This document shows positions 56,195 to 64,000 of a DNA stretch of 64,000 bases, piece by piece. Under the pieces are notes generated by a model. It searched no databases, was not told the origin of the DNA, and worked only from the letters and a program-made list of their open reading frames with translations. Source of the stretch: Paenalicyclobacillus macrosporangiidus. GTDB taxonomy: Bacteria > Bacillota > Bacilli > Alicyclobacillales > Alicyclobacillaceae. The position numbers and the translations under genes are program-made. How positions within the stretch are numbered: the stretch's first letter is position 1; the number at the start of each line of letters is the position of its first letter. The DNA lies in NCBI RefSeq assembly GCF_900116805.1, contig NZ_FPBV01000001.1:248001-312000 (forward strand), read 5' to 3'.

Positions 56195-57523
56195 ATGGCG
56201 AGACGTTGGATCGGGGATGACGGTTGGGACCGCGGGGCGCGGGAGGCGCGTTGGCGCAGGCGGCTCGGCGCCGGCGCGGCCATCTTCGTCCTCGGGGCCG
56301 CGGCTGGGTCGGCTGGCACCGCCTGGCTGATGGCCGGCATGCGCGATCGCGCGGCCGCCCTGGGAGCGGGTGCCTCCGTGCCGTCGCCGGCACCGTCCGC
56401 GAATCAGGGGGCGCCAAGCCCCTCCGTTCCGGGCGCGGGCACGCCGGGGAGCGCCGGTCTCCCGGACACCGGCGCGGCGGGCGCGGGTGCGCCCGGCGCA
56501 GGGAACGCCCCGGGGATGGCGGGCGCCGGCTCTGCGGGCGGCGGCTCGTTGACCGGCGGGATCGACGTCGCGGCCATTTACCAGGCGGCCGCGCCCAGCG
56601 TGGCAACCATCACGGCGGTCACGCCGTCCGGGCAGAGCGATAATCCGCAGGAGGACATCGGCACCGGGTTCCTCATCGATACGAACGGGGACATCGCCAC
56701 CAACGAGCACGTGGTCAGCGGCAAGAAGCAGGTGTCCGTGAAGCTCGGCGGCCAGACCTACACGGGCCAGGTCGTCGGGACGGATCCCATGGACGATCTG
56801 GCGGTGGTGCGGATCACGCCGCCGCCCGGGGTGCGCCCGCTGTCGCTCGGCAGCGCCAAGGGGCTGCAGCCGGGGGAACCGGTCGTGGCCATCGGCAACC
56901 CGTTCCAATTGACGAACAGCGTGTCGGCGGGCATTGTCAGCGGCCTGAACCGATCCATGCCGACGGAGAGCGGCCGTCTGATGAGCGGCCTGATTCAGAT
57001 TGACGCCGCGCTCAACCCGGGCAATTCCGGGGGGCCGCTGTTGGACGCCAGAGGTCAGGTGATTGGCATCAACACCGCGATTGAGAGCCCGGTCGCCGGG
57101 TTCGTCGGCATCGGCTTTGCCGTGCCCATCGACCGGTTCGTGGCGCTTCTGCCCAACCTGTTGCAGGGCACCGCGGTGGACCATCCGTGGCTCGGCATTC
57201 GCGCGCTCGACATCGATCCCGCCGTCCAGCAACAGTTCAAACTCCCGGTCTCCCAGGGGGTGCTGGTCATCAGCACGGTATCGGGCGGCCCGGCGGCCAA
57301 GGCGGGCCTTCACGCCGACAGTGGCGGAGCGAACAAACCGGTCGGGGACGGGGACATCATCACGGCCATCGACGGGCATCCGGTGGCGGACGTGGCCGAG
57401 CTGACGGCCATCGTCAACCAGGACCGCGTCGGCCAGACCGTCACGCTGAGCGTCCTGCGCCGGGGCAAACCCATCTCTGTCCGGGTCACCCTCGCGCCCT
57501 GGCCCGCGGGCGGGGGCGGCTGA
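56195..57523 (+). CDS. HtrA/DegP-like serine protease with PDZ domain
   Basis: The 442-residue protein has a membrane anchor at about residues 26-50, an Ala/Gly/Pro-rich linker (about 55-120), a trypsin-like domain with His172 (T-N-E-H-V-V), Asp200/201 (D-D-L-A-V-V) and Ser278 (G-N-S-G-G-P-L), and a C-terminal PDZ domain with P-W-L-G-I-R near residue 330. It should act outside the membrane on misfolded proteins. The start follows GAGGGG. Its last 38 bases overlap the convergent yfhO-like gene. Confidence 0.93.
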   Translation: MARRWIGDDGWDRGAREARWRRRLGAGAAIFVLGAAAGSAGTAWLMAGMRDRAAALGAGASVPSPAPSANQGAPSPSVPGAGTPGSAGLPDTGAAGAGAPGAGNAPGMAGAGSAGGGSLTGGIDVAAIYQAAAPSVATITAVTPSGQSDNPQEDIGTGFLIDTNGDIATNEHVVSGKKQVSVKLGGQTYTGQVVGTDPMDDLAVVRITPPPGVRPLSLGSAKGLQPGEPVVAIGNPFQLTNSVSAGIVSGLNRSMPTESGRLMSGLIQIDAALNPGNSGGPLLDARGQVIGINTAIESPVAGFVGIGFAVPIDRFVALLPNLLQGTAVDHPWLGIRALDIDPAVQQQFKLPVSQGVLVISTVSGGPAAKAGLHADSGGANKPVGDGDIITAIDGHPVADVAELTAIVNQDRVGQTVTLSVLRRGKPISVRVTLAPWPAGGGG

Positions 57524-60125
57524 TGCCCCACAGCATCCAGACGACGCCGGCGAGGAGCGCCGCCCCGCCGAGGCACAGCCCCAGGGAAAACGTCACGGGG
57601 CGGTAGACGAGGCGCACATCGTGCGAACCTTGGGGGACGCGGACGGCCGTCAACACCCCGCCGTATCCCGTCCCCGCCGCCTCCACCGGCGCAGGTTGGC
57701 CGTCGACGGACGCGCGCCAGTTGGGATCATACGTCTGCGCCAACACCAGCCATCCGCCCGTCTCCGCGTCCACGCGCCATTCCTGTTGATTCGCCGTCCA
57801 ACGCACCGATTGCGCGGTGCCGGAGGCCGGTTGCACCCCCGACAGATCGGTGGTCATCCACGCCGGACGGGGGCTGTCCGGATTCTCCCAGACCGTCTCC
57901 CGGCTGTCCTGGTACACCGCCCGCCACGGCCGCGGACCGAGCGTTCGGTGAACCGGCAGCACCGTGTGCGCCGCCGAGCCGCTCGCGTCCACCCACCGCA
58001 GGTCCGCGATGGTGAACGATCCGCTCCATGCCTCGCTGCGGATGGTGACGCGCGTCGCCGCGTCCTGGGGCCAATCGGCGGGCAGCGTGACGTAGTAGTC
58101 CTCCGTGGGGTAGCTGTAGATCCAGTGGGTGACGGTCCGGGTGCCGGCCGTCAGCGTGATGGAGCACAGCGGGCGGCCGTCCATGACGCTGGCCGGCGCC
58201 TCCAAGTGCATCTGCAGGCCGATGGCGCCCCTGGGCACGCTCGGCAACCAGTGGGTGTACGACGTCTCGGCGCCCGGCAGGCCGAAGACCGGTTCATCTC
58301 CGGCAGGCGTGACGACGTAACGGACGTCGTACGCGTCGAGGATGGACGCGGGCTCCGTCTTGAGCACGGCGTCGGTCCAGGTGAGCGCGACCGATTGGTC
58401 GTACCACGCCGGGACGAGCGAATCGTACCCGTTGAGCGCGGGGATCGGATACGCGGCCGCCTGGTCGTAGGAGATGGACGTCTCACCGAAGGCGGCGGCG
58501 CGAGCTAGCGGATCGTCCTTCGGCAGATGGGCCTGAAGGTATTGGACGGCGCCGCTCGGGGTCTGGTAGGGTGCCTGCGCCACGAGGACGAAAGGCGACA
58601 GCAGCGCCGCCTGGCCGACGCTGGTGAGGGCGGCGACGCCCCACAGGCCCCACCCGTACAGGCGGTCCCGCTGGGCGAACACGACGCTGAAGACCACGAT
58701 GGCGGCGCACAGCGCGGCGGGGTGGGTAAACGCGGCGCGCGGGGCGTGCCCCAGCGGTCCCCACAGGCGGGCGGTCGCCAGGACCGCGAAGAAGACGGCG
58801 CACCAGACGGCCACCCAGCGGCGAATGGGGGCGTCCAGGCGCGCCGCGCCCAGGCCGGCGAGGGCGCTGAGCGTGAAGTCCACGAGGCCGATGTACCGCG
58901 CCGGGATGCGGAACAGGTCAAACCCCGGGACGCGGGTCAGGACCACGTCGAGGAACCCGTAGCTGCCGAGGGCAAACACCGAGCACACCAGCGCGATCGC
59001 GGTGAGGCACCGCACCTCGGCCGACGTCCGGAACCGGGTCACGGCCGCTGCCAGGGCGAGTGCCAGGGCGACGATGCCGATGCCGCCGGTGAATTCCCAG
59101 AACAGGTTGCTGTGGTCGATGGGTAGCAGCGTGGACAAGGAGATGGGCACGCCGGTGTCGCCGCCGCCGATGGCAAACGGGCTGAGAAATTGCAGCCAGG
59201 CGCTCGGCGGCATGGACCCTTCGAGCAAGAAGCCGGCGGCCGGGTGCTGGCGGTCGGAGTAGGCGACCAAATCTGCGGTCGGCAGCCACTGGGGCGCCGC
59301 GAGGAGCAGGCCGAATGCCACCGACCCGGCGATGGCGCCCAGGCGGCGCCACGGCACGGATCGCCGAGTTTCGACGGCGCACAGCAGGAGATAGAGGGTC
59401 AGGTAGAGAAACGTGTAAAACGTGACCTGGGGATGGCCGGCGTACACCATCAGCGCGAGGGTGCCGGCCAACACGCCGGCATACCGGCGCCCCGGGGATT
59501 TGCGCCGCCCGGCGGAGGGAGCAGGGTGGCCATGCCCCGGGGACCGGAGCGCCTCGGGGGAGCGGAGCAGGCCGCGCGCGGCCCAGGCGATCCAGGGCAG
59601 CCAGCTCATGGCATCGAACATCTGGGTGTGCACCTGGTGGCCGATGAAAAAGCCGCTCGCGGTGAAGGCGATGGCGCCCGCCGCGGCCCCGCGCCGGCTG
59701 TTGCAGATGGACCACACGAAGAGGTACATACCGGTGGCGGCGACGAGTTCGTGAAAGAGATAGGAGAGCTTCATCGCCAGGGCGACGGGGGCAAGCAGGA
59801 AGAGCGCATTGGGCAGGTACAGAGGCCCCGACTGCCCGGCGGCGAGAAACGGCTGCCCGCCGAAGCTGAACGGATTCCACAGGGGCCACTGGCCGTGGTG
59901 ATAGAACCAGGCCAGCAGCGCGCGTTGCGGGGCGTTGAGCCGGGACAGATCGTCGTAGCCCATGGCGTCGGACGACGCCCAACTGGGATAGGCCACCATC
60001 GCCAACACCCATACCACAGCCAGAGCGGCGGCGTGCCGGGCCCAGCGGTTCAGGTGGCCCGCGAAGCGCCCTTCGCCGGCGGGATGGGATGGAAGATGGT
60101 GTCGGTCAGGATACCAGCGTGCCAA
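57486..60125 (-). CDS. YfhO-family membrane protein (GT-C-type glycosyltransferase)
   Basis: The 879-residue protein has about a dozen membrane segments in its N-terminal two thirds and an extracytoplasmic C-terminal domain, then a last membrane segment (L-C-L-G-G-A-A-L-L-A-G-V-V-W). Family features are W-N-P-F-S-F-G-G-Q-P near residue 82, the region around P-Q-W-L-P-T near residue 280 and N-G-Y-D-S-L near residue 562. In Bacillus, YfhO is implicated in modifying lipoteichoic acid. The first 28 residues are basic and poorly conserved; an internal start is possible. Confidence 0.85.
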   Translation of the reverse strand: MARWYPDRHHLPSHPAGEGRFAGHLNRWARHAAALAVVWVLAMVAYPSWASSDAMGYDDLSRLNAPQRALLAWFYHHGQWPLWNPFSFGGQPFLAAGQSGPLYLPNALFLLAPVALAMKLSYLFHELVAATGMYLFVWSICNSRRGAAAGAIAFTASGFFIGHQVHTQMFDAMSWLPWIAWAARGLLRSPEALRSPGHGHPAPSAGRRKSPGRRYAGVLAGTLALMVYAGHPQVTFYTFLYLTLYLLLCAVETRRSVPWRRLGAIAGSVAFGLLLAAPQWLPTADLVAYSDRQHPAAGFLLEGSMPPSAWLQFLSPFAIGGGDTGVPISLSTLLPIDHSNLFWEFTGGIGIVALALALAAAVTRFRTSAEVRCLTAIALVCSVFALGSYGFLDVVLTRVPGFDLFRIPARYIGLVDFTLSALAGLGAARLDAPIRRWVAVWCAVFFAVLATARLWGPLGHAPRAAFTHPAALCAAIVVFSVVFAQRDRLYGWGLWGVAALTSVGQAALLSPFVLVAQAPYQTPSGAVQYLQAHLPKDDPLARAAAFGETSISYDQAAAYPIPALNGYDSLVPAWYDQSVALTWTDAVLKTEPASILDAYDVRYVVTPAGDEPVFGLPGAETSYTHWLPSVPRGAIGLQMHLEAPASVMDGRPLCSITLTAGTRTVTHWIYSYPTEDYYVTLPADWPQDAATRVTIRSEAWSGSFTIADLRWVDASGSAAHTVLPVHRTLGPRPWRAVYQDSRETVWENPDSPRPAWMTTDLSGVQPASGTAQSVRWTANQQEWRVDAETGGWLVLAQTYDPNWRASVDGQPAPVEAAGTGYGGVLTAVRVPQGSHDVRLVYRPVTFSLGLCLGGAALLAGVVWMLWGISRPRPRARARG

Positions 60126-60230
60126 TCGTGCCCCTCCGTGATCCCTCGCGTGGTTTCAGGTAGACGGATTGGACGACAGGGTCCGGTTTCCCTGCGCGGG
60201 TTCCGGCCCCTGTGACCGGGGAGTGTCGCC

Positions 60231-60773
60231 ATGGGGTGCTGCTTCAATGTCAATTGTCAGGAACCTTTTTGCGCGTACGGATGCTTTCGTGAACACGCGG
60301 CCATGGTTCGCCACCTAGTCTACCACATCACCCGGGACGCGAACGACGTGGAAGACTTGACGCAGGAGATCATGCTGAAGGTGTACCGGTCGTTGGACGG
60401 CTACCGCGGAGGCAGCTTTCGCGCTTATGTGGCGCGCATCGCGCGGAACCATTGTTACGACGTGTTGCGCCGCCGCCAAACGGGCGAGCTGCCGCTGGCC
60501 GACGAGATGCTGGCCACCGTGGCGCCAGGCCCGGAGGAGCTGGTGGTTCAGCGGGAGGCGGTATGGGAGGTGGCGCAGGCGATCAACCAACTGCACCCGC
60601 TGGACCGCGAGATCCTCCTGTTGCGCCATGTGCACCAATTCAGTTACGACGAAATTGCCGCGGCGGTCAACATGCGTCCGGGCGCCGTCCGCACGCGGGT
60701 GGCGCGGGCCCGGCGCAAACTCGTGGACCTTGTCAACGGGAGGGAAATGCGTGAGGCACCTGAGTTGGGATGA
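60231..60773 (+). CDS. ECF-type sigma factor with Cys-rich N-terminus
   Basis: The 180-residue protein has sigma region 2 (D-V-E-D-L-T-Q-E-I-M-L-K-V-Y-R-S-L near residue 40) and region 4 (L-H-P-L-D-R-E-I-L-L-L-R-H-V-H-Q-F-S-Y-D-E-I-A near residue 121), with no regions 1 or 3. Its N-terminus contains five Cys within 18 residues (C3, C4, C9, C14, C18), a possible metal or redox site. ATG 60231 follows GGGGAG (60218-60223); a shorter start at 60303 would remove the Cys cluster and most of the first helix. It overlaps the anti-sigma gene by 23 bases. Confidence 0.87.
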   Translation: MGCCFNVNCQEPFCAYGCFREHAAMVRHLVYHITRDANDVEDLTQEIMLKVYRSLDGYRGGSFRAYVARIARNHCYDVLRRRQTGELPLADEMLATVAPGPEELVVQREAVWEVAQAINQLHPLDREILLLRHVHQFSYDEIAAAVNMRPGAVRTRVARARRKLVDLVNGREMREAPELG

Positions 60774-62235
60774 AGTGTGGGAGTGGGCGCAGGGTGCGGA
60801 ACTGCCTGCCGCCAAGCGATCGCATGCCCATGGGTGTCCCGTTTGCGCCGAACGGGTTCGCCGATGTGAGGAATTGCATCGGGCATTGGTCTGCACGCTG
60901 ACGGCAGGGGTGGGGGTGACGGCCGGCGACGACGACGCCCTGTTGGCCTTCCTGCGCCAGGAGGCCGGACCACTGCTCGTTTCGGCTCAGGCGGCGGGTT
61001 TCGCGGCCCGGGCCGCGGACGGGTCTGCGAGCTTGCTTGCGGGGGCATCCGCGGACCCGGTCGAGGACGCATCTGCGGGCTCGGGTGCGGGTTCGTCTGC
61101 GGGCCCCGTCGCCGGCAGATCTGCAGGCTTGGTCTCCGGTGTATCGGCAGGCCAGGTCTCCGGTGTATCGGCAGGCCAGGTCTCCGGTGTATCTGCAGGC
61201 CCGGTTGCGAGCCCGTCTGCCAGTGGGGTCGCGGGTTCATCGGCGGGATCGCGGCCAGGTCGTGCGAACCGTACCCGCCGACGCTGGATCCGCGCTGCCA
61301 TTGGCATCGGGGCCGCCGCGTGCGCCGCCGCGGGGGTGTCCTGGCCCAGTCTGGAGGCGCGGTGGGTGCATGGGGTGGACGATGCCGGCTCGGCGGTGGC
61401 GGTGGCCACGGCGGGCAGGGAGGGCTCCGCCGTCGGTGGCGCCTCGGACGTGTCGTCTTCCACAACCGGGTCGGCTGCCACGGGCGATGCCGAGGGTACC
61501 GCCGGCGGGCGACACGCGGCCGGGCGTTCCGGGCAGGGCACATCCGCCGGCAGCACCGCCCTCGCGGCCGCGGATGGAACCGGGGGTGTCGGCAGGACCG
61601 CGGGGACCTTGGGCGCCGCTGCCCCTGCGGACCGCATCGCGGGTGCGTCCGGCTCCGCCGGCGGCGTCACCCGTCAGGCCACGCAGTCGGCGGCCAACGA
61701 CGGGAGCGCGGGGAGCGCGTCGTGGGTGCAGACGGCGGGACCGATGGAGGAGGCGCCGTCCAGCACGGGGGCACCCACGGCGTCGTCGAACGGCCCGCGG
61801 GCAGGGGGCGCTTCCACCACGGCCACCAAGGCCGTGCAAAATGGCGGGCCGGTGCGGGTTCAGGGGCGCGTTCAGGTACGGGCCTCCGACGGGCGGCTTC
61901 TCTCCGGCGCGACGGTGACCTTTTCGGCCGGCGGCCGGGTCTTGGCCACCGCCCGAACCTCGGGAGACGGATGGACACCGGTGCTGTCGTTCGTGGCGCC
62001 GGCCGATCCGATGTTGTCTTCGTCCACGCCGTCGACCTCCGGGGCACCGGGGGTGGCGGTGGTGACCGTCGAATGCCCCGGATACCGCCCTGCCGTCGTT
62101 TACGAGGTCGGGTTGGCGGACGGGGCCTGGATGGCTCCGGTCGTGACGTTGGAGCCGATCCCATCGGCCACCCCGAACCCCGTGCGGCCGAACCCGATCC
62201 CGGTCACATCCTCCTCCGCGACATTTCAAGCCTAG
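60751..62235 (+). CDS. Anti-sigma factor-like membrane protein with long repeat linker
   Basis: The 494-residue protein starts with a zinc anti-sigma motif H25-x3-C29-x2-C32 typical of ZAS-type anti-sigma factors, followed by a Ser/Ala/Gly-rich repeat region (about residues 85-165), a basic stretch (R-T-R-R-R-W), a membrane segment at about residues 180-195, another long low-complexity linker and a C-terminal domain (about 368-475) with V-R-A-S-D-G-R-L-L-S-G-A-T-V-T-F, resembling carboxypeptidase-regulatory-like or Ig-like folds. GTG 60751 follows GGGAGGGA. It overlaps the ECF sigma gene and is its likely inhibitor, sensing something outside the cell. Confidence 0.78.
   Translation: MRHLSWDEVWEWAQGAELPAAKRSHAHGCPVCAERVRRCEELHRALVCTLTAGVGVTAGDDDALLAFLRQEAGPLLVSAQAAGFAARAADGSASLLAGASADPVEDASAGSGAGSSAGPVAGRSAGLVSGVSAGQVSGVSAGQVSGVSAGPVASPSASGVAGSSAGSRPGRANRTRRRWIRAAIGIGAAACAAAGVSWPSLEARWVHGVDDAGSAVAVATAGREGSAVGGASDVSSSTTGSAATGDAEGTAGGRHAAGRSGQGTSAGSTALAAADGTGGVGRTAGTLGAAAPADRIAGASGSAGGVTRQATQSAANDGSAGSASWVQTAGPMEEAPSSTGAPTASSNGPRAGGASTTATKAVQNGGPVRVQGRVQVRASDGRLLSGATVTFSAGGRVLATARTSGDGWTPVLSFVAPADPMLSSSTPSTSGAPGVAVVTVECPGYRPAVVYEVGLADGAWMAPVVTLEPIPSATPNPVRPNPIPVTSSSATFQA
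61124..61203 (+). repeat. Tandem 27-bp repeat inside the anti-sigma gene
   Basis: The unit containing GTCTCCGGTGTATC occurs three times in tandem with a 27-base period in this stretch, encoding a Ser/Ala/Gly/Val nine-residue unit. Flanking copies are degenerate. It forms part of the cytoplasmic linker of the anti-sigma protein. Confidence 0.8.
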
Positions 62236-62330
62236 CGAGTCCTGTGCCGGTTGTGCGTGTGACGGTCGAAGGTCCATCCACGGGGCCGGGGGTGTCCCTG
62301 CTCCCGGCTCTCGACGGTCAGCCCGTGATG

Positions 62331-63077
62331 CTAGTGTTCTCGGCGTCCGCTGGCTTTCGGGTGATACACGTACGGCTTGCGCCGCCGCCGTCCTGCGTAG
62401 GATTGGTGGAACATCTTGAGGAGCGCCCGTTTTTCGAGCCGTGAGACGTACGATCTGGAGATGCCGAGCATGTCTGCGACTTCGTTCTGTGTCCACTCCT
62501 GCCCGTCGACCAGGCCGAAACGCAGCTCGATGACGCGGCGCTCCCGTTCGTCCAAGGTGTCCATCAGCTTCAGGACATACCGGATCTCCATCCGCTTGCT
62601 GACCTCTTCCTCGGTATCGTCCGCGTCGGTGCCGAGCACATCGCCAATCGTGATTTCGTTACCTTCTTTATCCATTCCAATCGGACTGTTGAGGGACACA
62701 TCCTTGCGCGTCTTCTTCAAGGCCCTCAACTGCATCAAGATCTCGTTCTGAATGCACCGTGCCGCGTACGTGGCGAACTTGGTACCTTTGTCCGGCTGAA
62801 AGGTCTCGACGGCCTTGATGAGGCCTACCGTGCCGATGGAGATGAGATCGTCGTGATCGATCCCGGATGAGTCGAACTTCTTCGCCACGTGGGCGACCAG
62901 CCTGAGATTGTGTTCGATGAGCTCCTGGTAGGCGGCGCGATCGCCCTTCAGCCATCGTTCAAAGCACTTGCGTTCCTGCTCTTTGTCCAACGGTTGGGGG
63001 AAGGACTGGTGCATGTAACCGGTCACCAGGGTGATGTCCCGGAGGACGGACGCCATGGCCATGGTGAGAGACAACAC
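62331..63077 (-). CDS. sigK: Sporulation sigma factor SigK, intact
   Basis: SigK directs late mother-cell transcription during sporulation. The 248-residue protein has S-F-P-Q-P-L near residue 25, L-I-E-H-N-L-R-L-V-A-H-V-A-K-K-F (region 2), D-L-I-S-I-G-T-V-G-L-I-K-A near residue 78, C-I-Q-N-E-I-L-M-Q-L-R and a region 4 with W-T-Q-N-E-V-A-D-M-L-G-I-S-R-S-Y-V-S-R-L-E-K. The hydrophobic N-terminal stretch corresponds to the pro-sequence. GTG 63077 is chosen because GGAGGTG precedes it; the longer start at 63110 lacks a ribosome site. The gene is continuous, with no skin-type insertion. Confidence 0.92.
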   Translation of the reverse strand: MLSLTMAMASVLRDITLVTGYMHQSFPQPLDKEQERKCFERWLKGDRAAYQELIEHNLRLVAHVAKKFDSSGIDHDDLISIGTVGLIKAVETFQPDKGTKFATYAARCIQNEILMQLRALKKTRKDVSLNSPIGMDKEGNEITIGDVLGTDADDTEEEVSKRMEIRYVLKLMDTLDERERRVIELRFGLVDGQEWTQNEVADMLGISRSYVSRLEKRALLKMFHQSYAGRRRRKPYVYHPKASGRREH

Positions 63078-63311
63078 TGCCGCTGCACCTCCGAACCGTG
63101 GAAAATGCACAGCATGTTGCAGCGTATGCGGGCGAATGGGATGTGTGCGGGCGGATGAAGGGGGATCTTTATTTGTTGCGCCGGGCTCGACTTAACGCCG
63201 AAACGGTTTTTATGCCCTCCCATGGTCGTTTCGATAACGATAAAAGATTCGTTACGGCCATGGCGAGGTCGCACCTGCCGGAATTGGATACGGATGCGTG
63301 ATCGCGGCCAC
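63078..63311. other. Divergent intergenic region upstream of sigK
   Basis: No convincing gene lies here. On the sigK strand a CATACGCT element (63122-63129 on the complement) resembles a sigma-E -10 box, but no matching -35 is seen at the right distance. Small ORFs over this stretch lack ribosome sites. Confidence 0.3.
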
Positions 63312-63341
63312 TTGACGGAACATCACCAACCGTCGTACAAT
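63312..63341 (+). promoter_or_regulatory. Putative promoter of the luciferase-like monooxygenase leader
   Basis: TTGACG (63312-63317) and TACAAT (63336-63341), spacer 18, form a good vegetative promoter. Transcription from here would give a leader of about 280 bases before the gene at 63626. Confidence 0.55.
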
Positions 63342-63347
63342 GACCGC

Positions 63348-63625
63348 ATAAATTTTACATAACACATAGGTTTTATATACTTTTAAGACGCCATGTGGTC
63401 CATGTCCATGACGGAGGTGGACGCATGGCGATCCGCCTGGAGGAGGTGGTATAGCACCTGGGGACATGTTCATCACATGCGGCCGATCGGATCTCCGAAG
63501 GCCCTGTCACGGCGCCAATCACGCCGATGACAGGGCCCGTTTGATTTCCGGACCGGCGCGAGAACGGACGGGATCTAGCTCCCGCGGGGGAGCGCGTTGC
63601 TTTGTCTGGAAGAAAGGAGAGAAGC
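63348..63625 (+). promoter_or_regulatory. Long structured 5' leader, unclassified
   Basis: About 280 bases lie between the putative promoter and the monooxygenase start. The stretch contains GGAGGTGGTATAGCACC (63439-63455), a strong terminator-like hairpin (63500-63537) and, before the gene, AAAGGAGAGAA. The layout suggests attenuation. I could not match any riboswitch class. Confidence 0.4.
63500..63547 (+). terminator. Terminator-like hairpin in the monooxygenase leader
   Basis: GGCCCTGTCA (63500-63509) pairs perfectly with TGACAGGGCC (63528-63537); the loop contains a second small stem (CGGCG / CGCCG). A T-rich tail (CGTTTGATTT) follows on the plus strand. Confidence 0.65.
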
Positions 63626-64000
63626 ATGAGATTTTCCTTATTCTACAACTGCGACATCACACCCGGCACGTCGGTGCCCGAACTCTACCAAGAAATTGTG
63701 GCGCAGACAGTCCTGGCGGATCAGCTCGGCTTCGACGCCGTGTACCTCGCGGAACATCACTTTGAAGTGTACGGACGGCAACCCGCGCCTCTCATCACCT
63801 TGGCCCGCATCAGCGGGTTGACCCAGCGGATTGCTCTGGGCACCGCCGTCGTCGAGGCGCCCTACTATCATCCGGTGCGCCTGGCTGAGGACGCGGCCTT
63901 GCTGGATGTCTTGTCCGGGGGCAGGGTGAGGCTCGGCATCGGCTCCGGCAGCCGGAACAAGACGGCCGAGTTCACAAAGTTTGGCATTCCGGTGGAAGAG
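63626..64000 (+). CDS. Luciferase-like (LLM class) flavin-dependent monooxygenase, 3' truncated by window
   Basis: The first 125 residues are visible. They match the bacterial-luciferase-like TIM-barrel family: start M-R-F-S-L-F-Y, A-D-Q-L-G-F-D-A-V-Y-L-A-E-H-H-F near residue 31, I-A-L-G-T-A-V-V-E near residue 68, H-P-V-R-L-A-E-D-A-A-L-L-D-V-L-S-G-G-R near residue 82 and G-I-G-S-G near residue 105. Such enzymes use reduced flavin and oxygen on varied organic substrates. ATG 63626 follows AAAGGAGAG. The rest lies beyond the window. Confidence 0.88.
   Translation, partial: MRFSLFYNCDITPGTSVPELYQEIVAQTVLADQLGFDAVYLAEHHFEVYGRQPAPLITLARISGLTQRIALGTAVVEAPYYHPVRLAEDAALLDVLSGGRVRLGIGSGSRNKTAEFTKFGIPVEE

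Noticed and set aside
51923-57379. Minus-strand ORF of 1,818 residues
   Set aside because: It runs opposite to three well-supported genes (second dynamin, S9 peptidase, HtrA); long antisense frames are expected in high-GC coding DNA and the translation is Arg/Pro/His-rich without domains.
62331-63077. sigK split by a skin-type element
   Set aside because: The frame is continuous through regions 2, 3 and 4, with no insertion or recombinase gene in the window.
63430-63547. T-box leader before the monooxygenase
   Set aside because: GGAGGTGGTATAGCACC faintly resembles the T-box antiterminator, but there is too little upstream sequence for a normal stem I and the conserved AGGGTGGNACCGCG is not matched.

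Overview
The window is high-GC DNA (roughly two thirds G+C by eye) from an endospore-forming Firmicute. Evidence for this is an intact mother-cell sigma factor SigK, a YtpB-type terpene synthase, CcdC, a c-di-AMP (ydaO-type) riboswitch, a SAM-I riboswitch, strong Shine-Dalgarno sites and frequent GTG/TTG starts. A thermophilic or acidophilic Bacillales lineage such as Alicyclobacillaceae fits best, but that is inference.

Region 1 (1-10003) is a CRISPR-Cas locus. A type I-G (formerly I-U) effector operon (cas3 cut by the window edge, csx17/cas8, csb1/cas7, csb2/cas5-cas6) is followed by a leader, an array of 14 repeats and 13 spacers, and a cas4-cas1-cas2 adaptation operon. Cas4 and Cas1 are separate proteins and look like type I-C adaptation proteins. 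The array lies between the two modules and contains one duplicated spacer.

Region 2 (10004-20760) holds metabolic and housekeeping genes: CcdC-like membrane protein, ScdA/Ric di-iron repair protein, a 3-hydroxyisobutyrate-dehydrogenase-like enzyme, a c-di-AMP riboswitch plus terminator in front of an unrecognised gene, a HAD phosphatase, 6-phosphogluconate dehydrogenase, a cyclase-family hydrolase, glucose-6-phosphate dehydrogenase, a sulfurtransferase and a phosphodiester glycosidase.

Region 3 (about 20880-22350) is a visibly AT-richer island with a 50-residue zinc-ribbon ORF and a two-gene cassette ending in a PemK/MazF-like toxin, closed by a strong terminator.

Region 4 (22378-35181) contains an M32 carboxypeptidase, thioredoxin-like protein, acyl-CoA dehydrogenase, DsbA-family protein and acyl-CoA ligase; a minus-strand operon of nucleotidyltransferase, CDP-alcohol phosphotransferase and glycosyltransferase (a candidate polar-lipid or phosphodiester-solute pathway); and a SAM-riboswitch-controlled metY-metX operon for direct sulfhydrylation to homocysteine. 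It closes with a small membrane-anchored protein and a lipoprotein cyclophilin.

Region 5 (35182-50240) contains a long-chain acyl-CoA synthetase, FolE, PcrA helicase, a GNAT enzyme, 3-methyladenine glycosylase, a NifU-like scaffold, an RluA pseudouridine synthase, a YihY/BrkB membrane protein, an MFS transporter, an OsmC protein, a family 2 glycosyltransferase, FolB, YtpB and several uncharacterised proteins.

Region 6 (50241-64000) contains two overlapping dynamin-like GTPase genes that look like a split DynA, an S9 peptidase, an HtrA protease, a YfhO-family membrane protein, an ECF sigma factor with a Cys-rich N-terminus and its long membrane-anchored anti-sigma partner, SigK, and the start of a luciferase-like monooxygenase preceded by a long structured leader. 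No rRNA, tRNA or insertion sequence was recognised.
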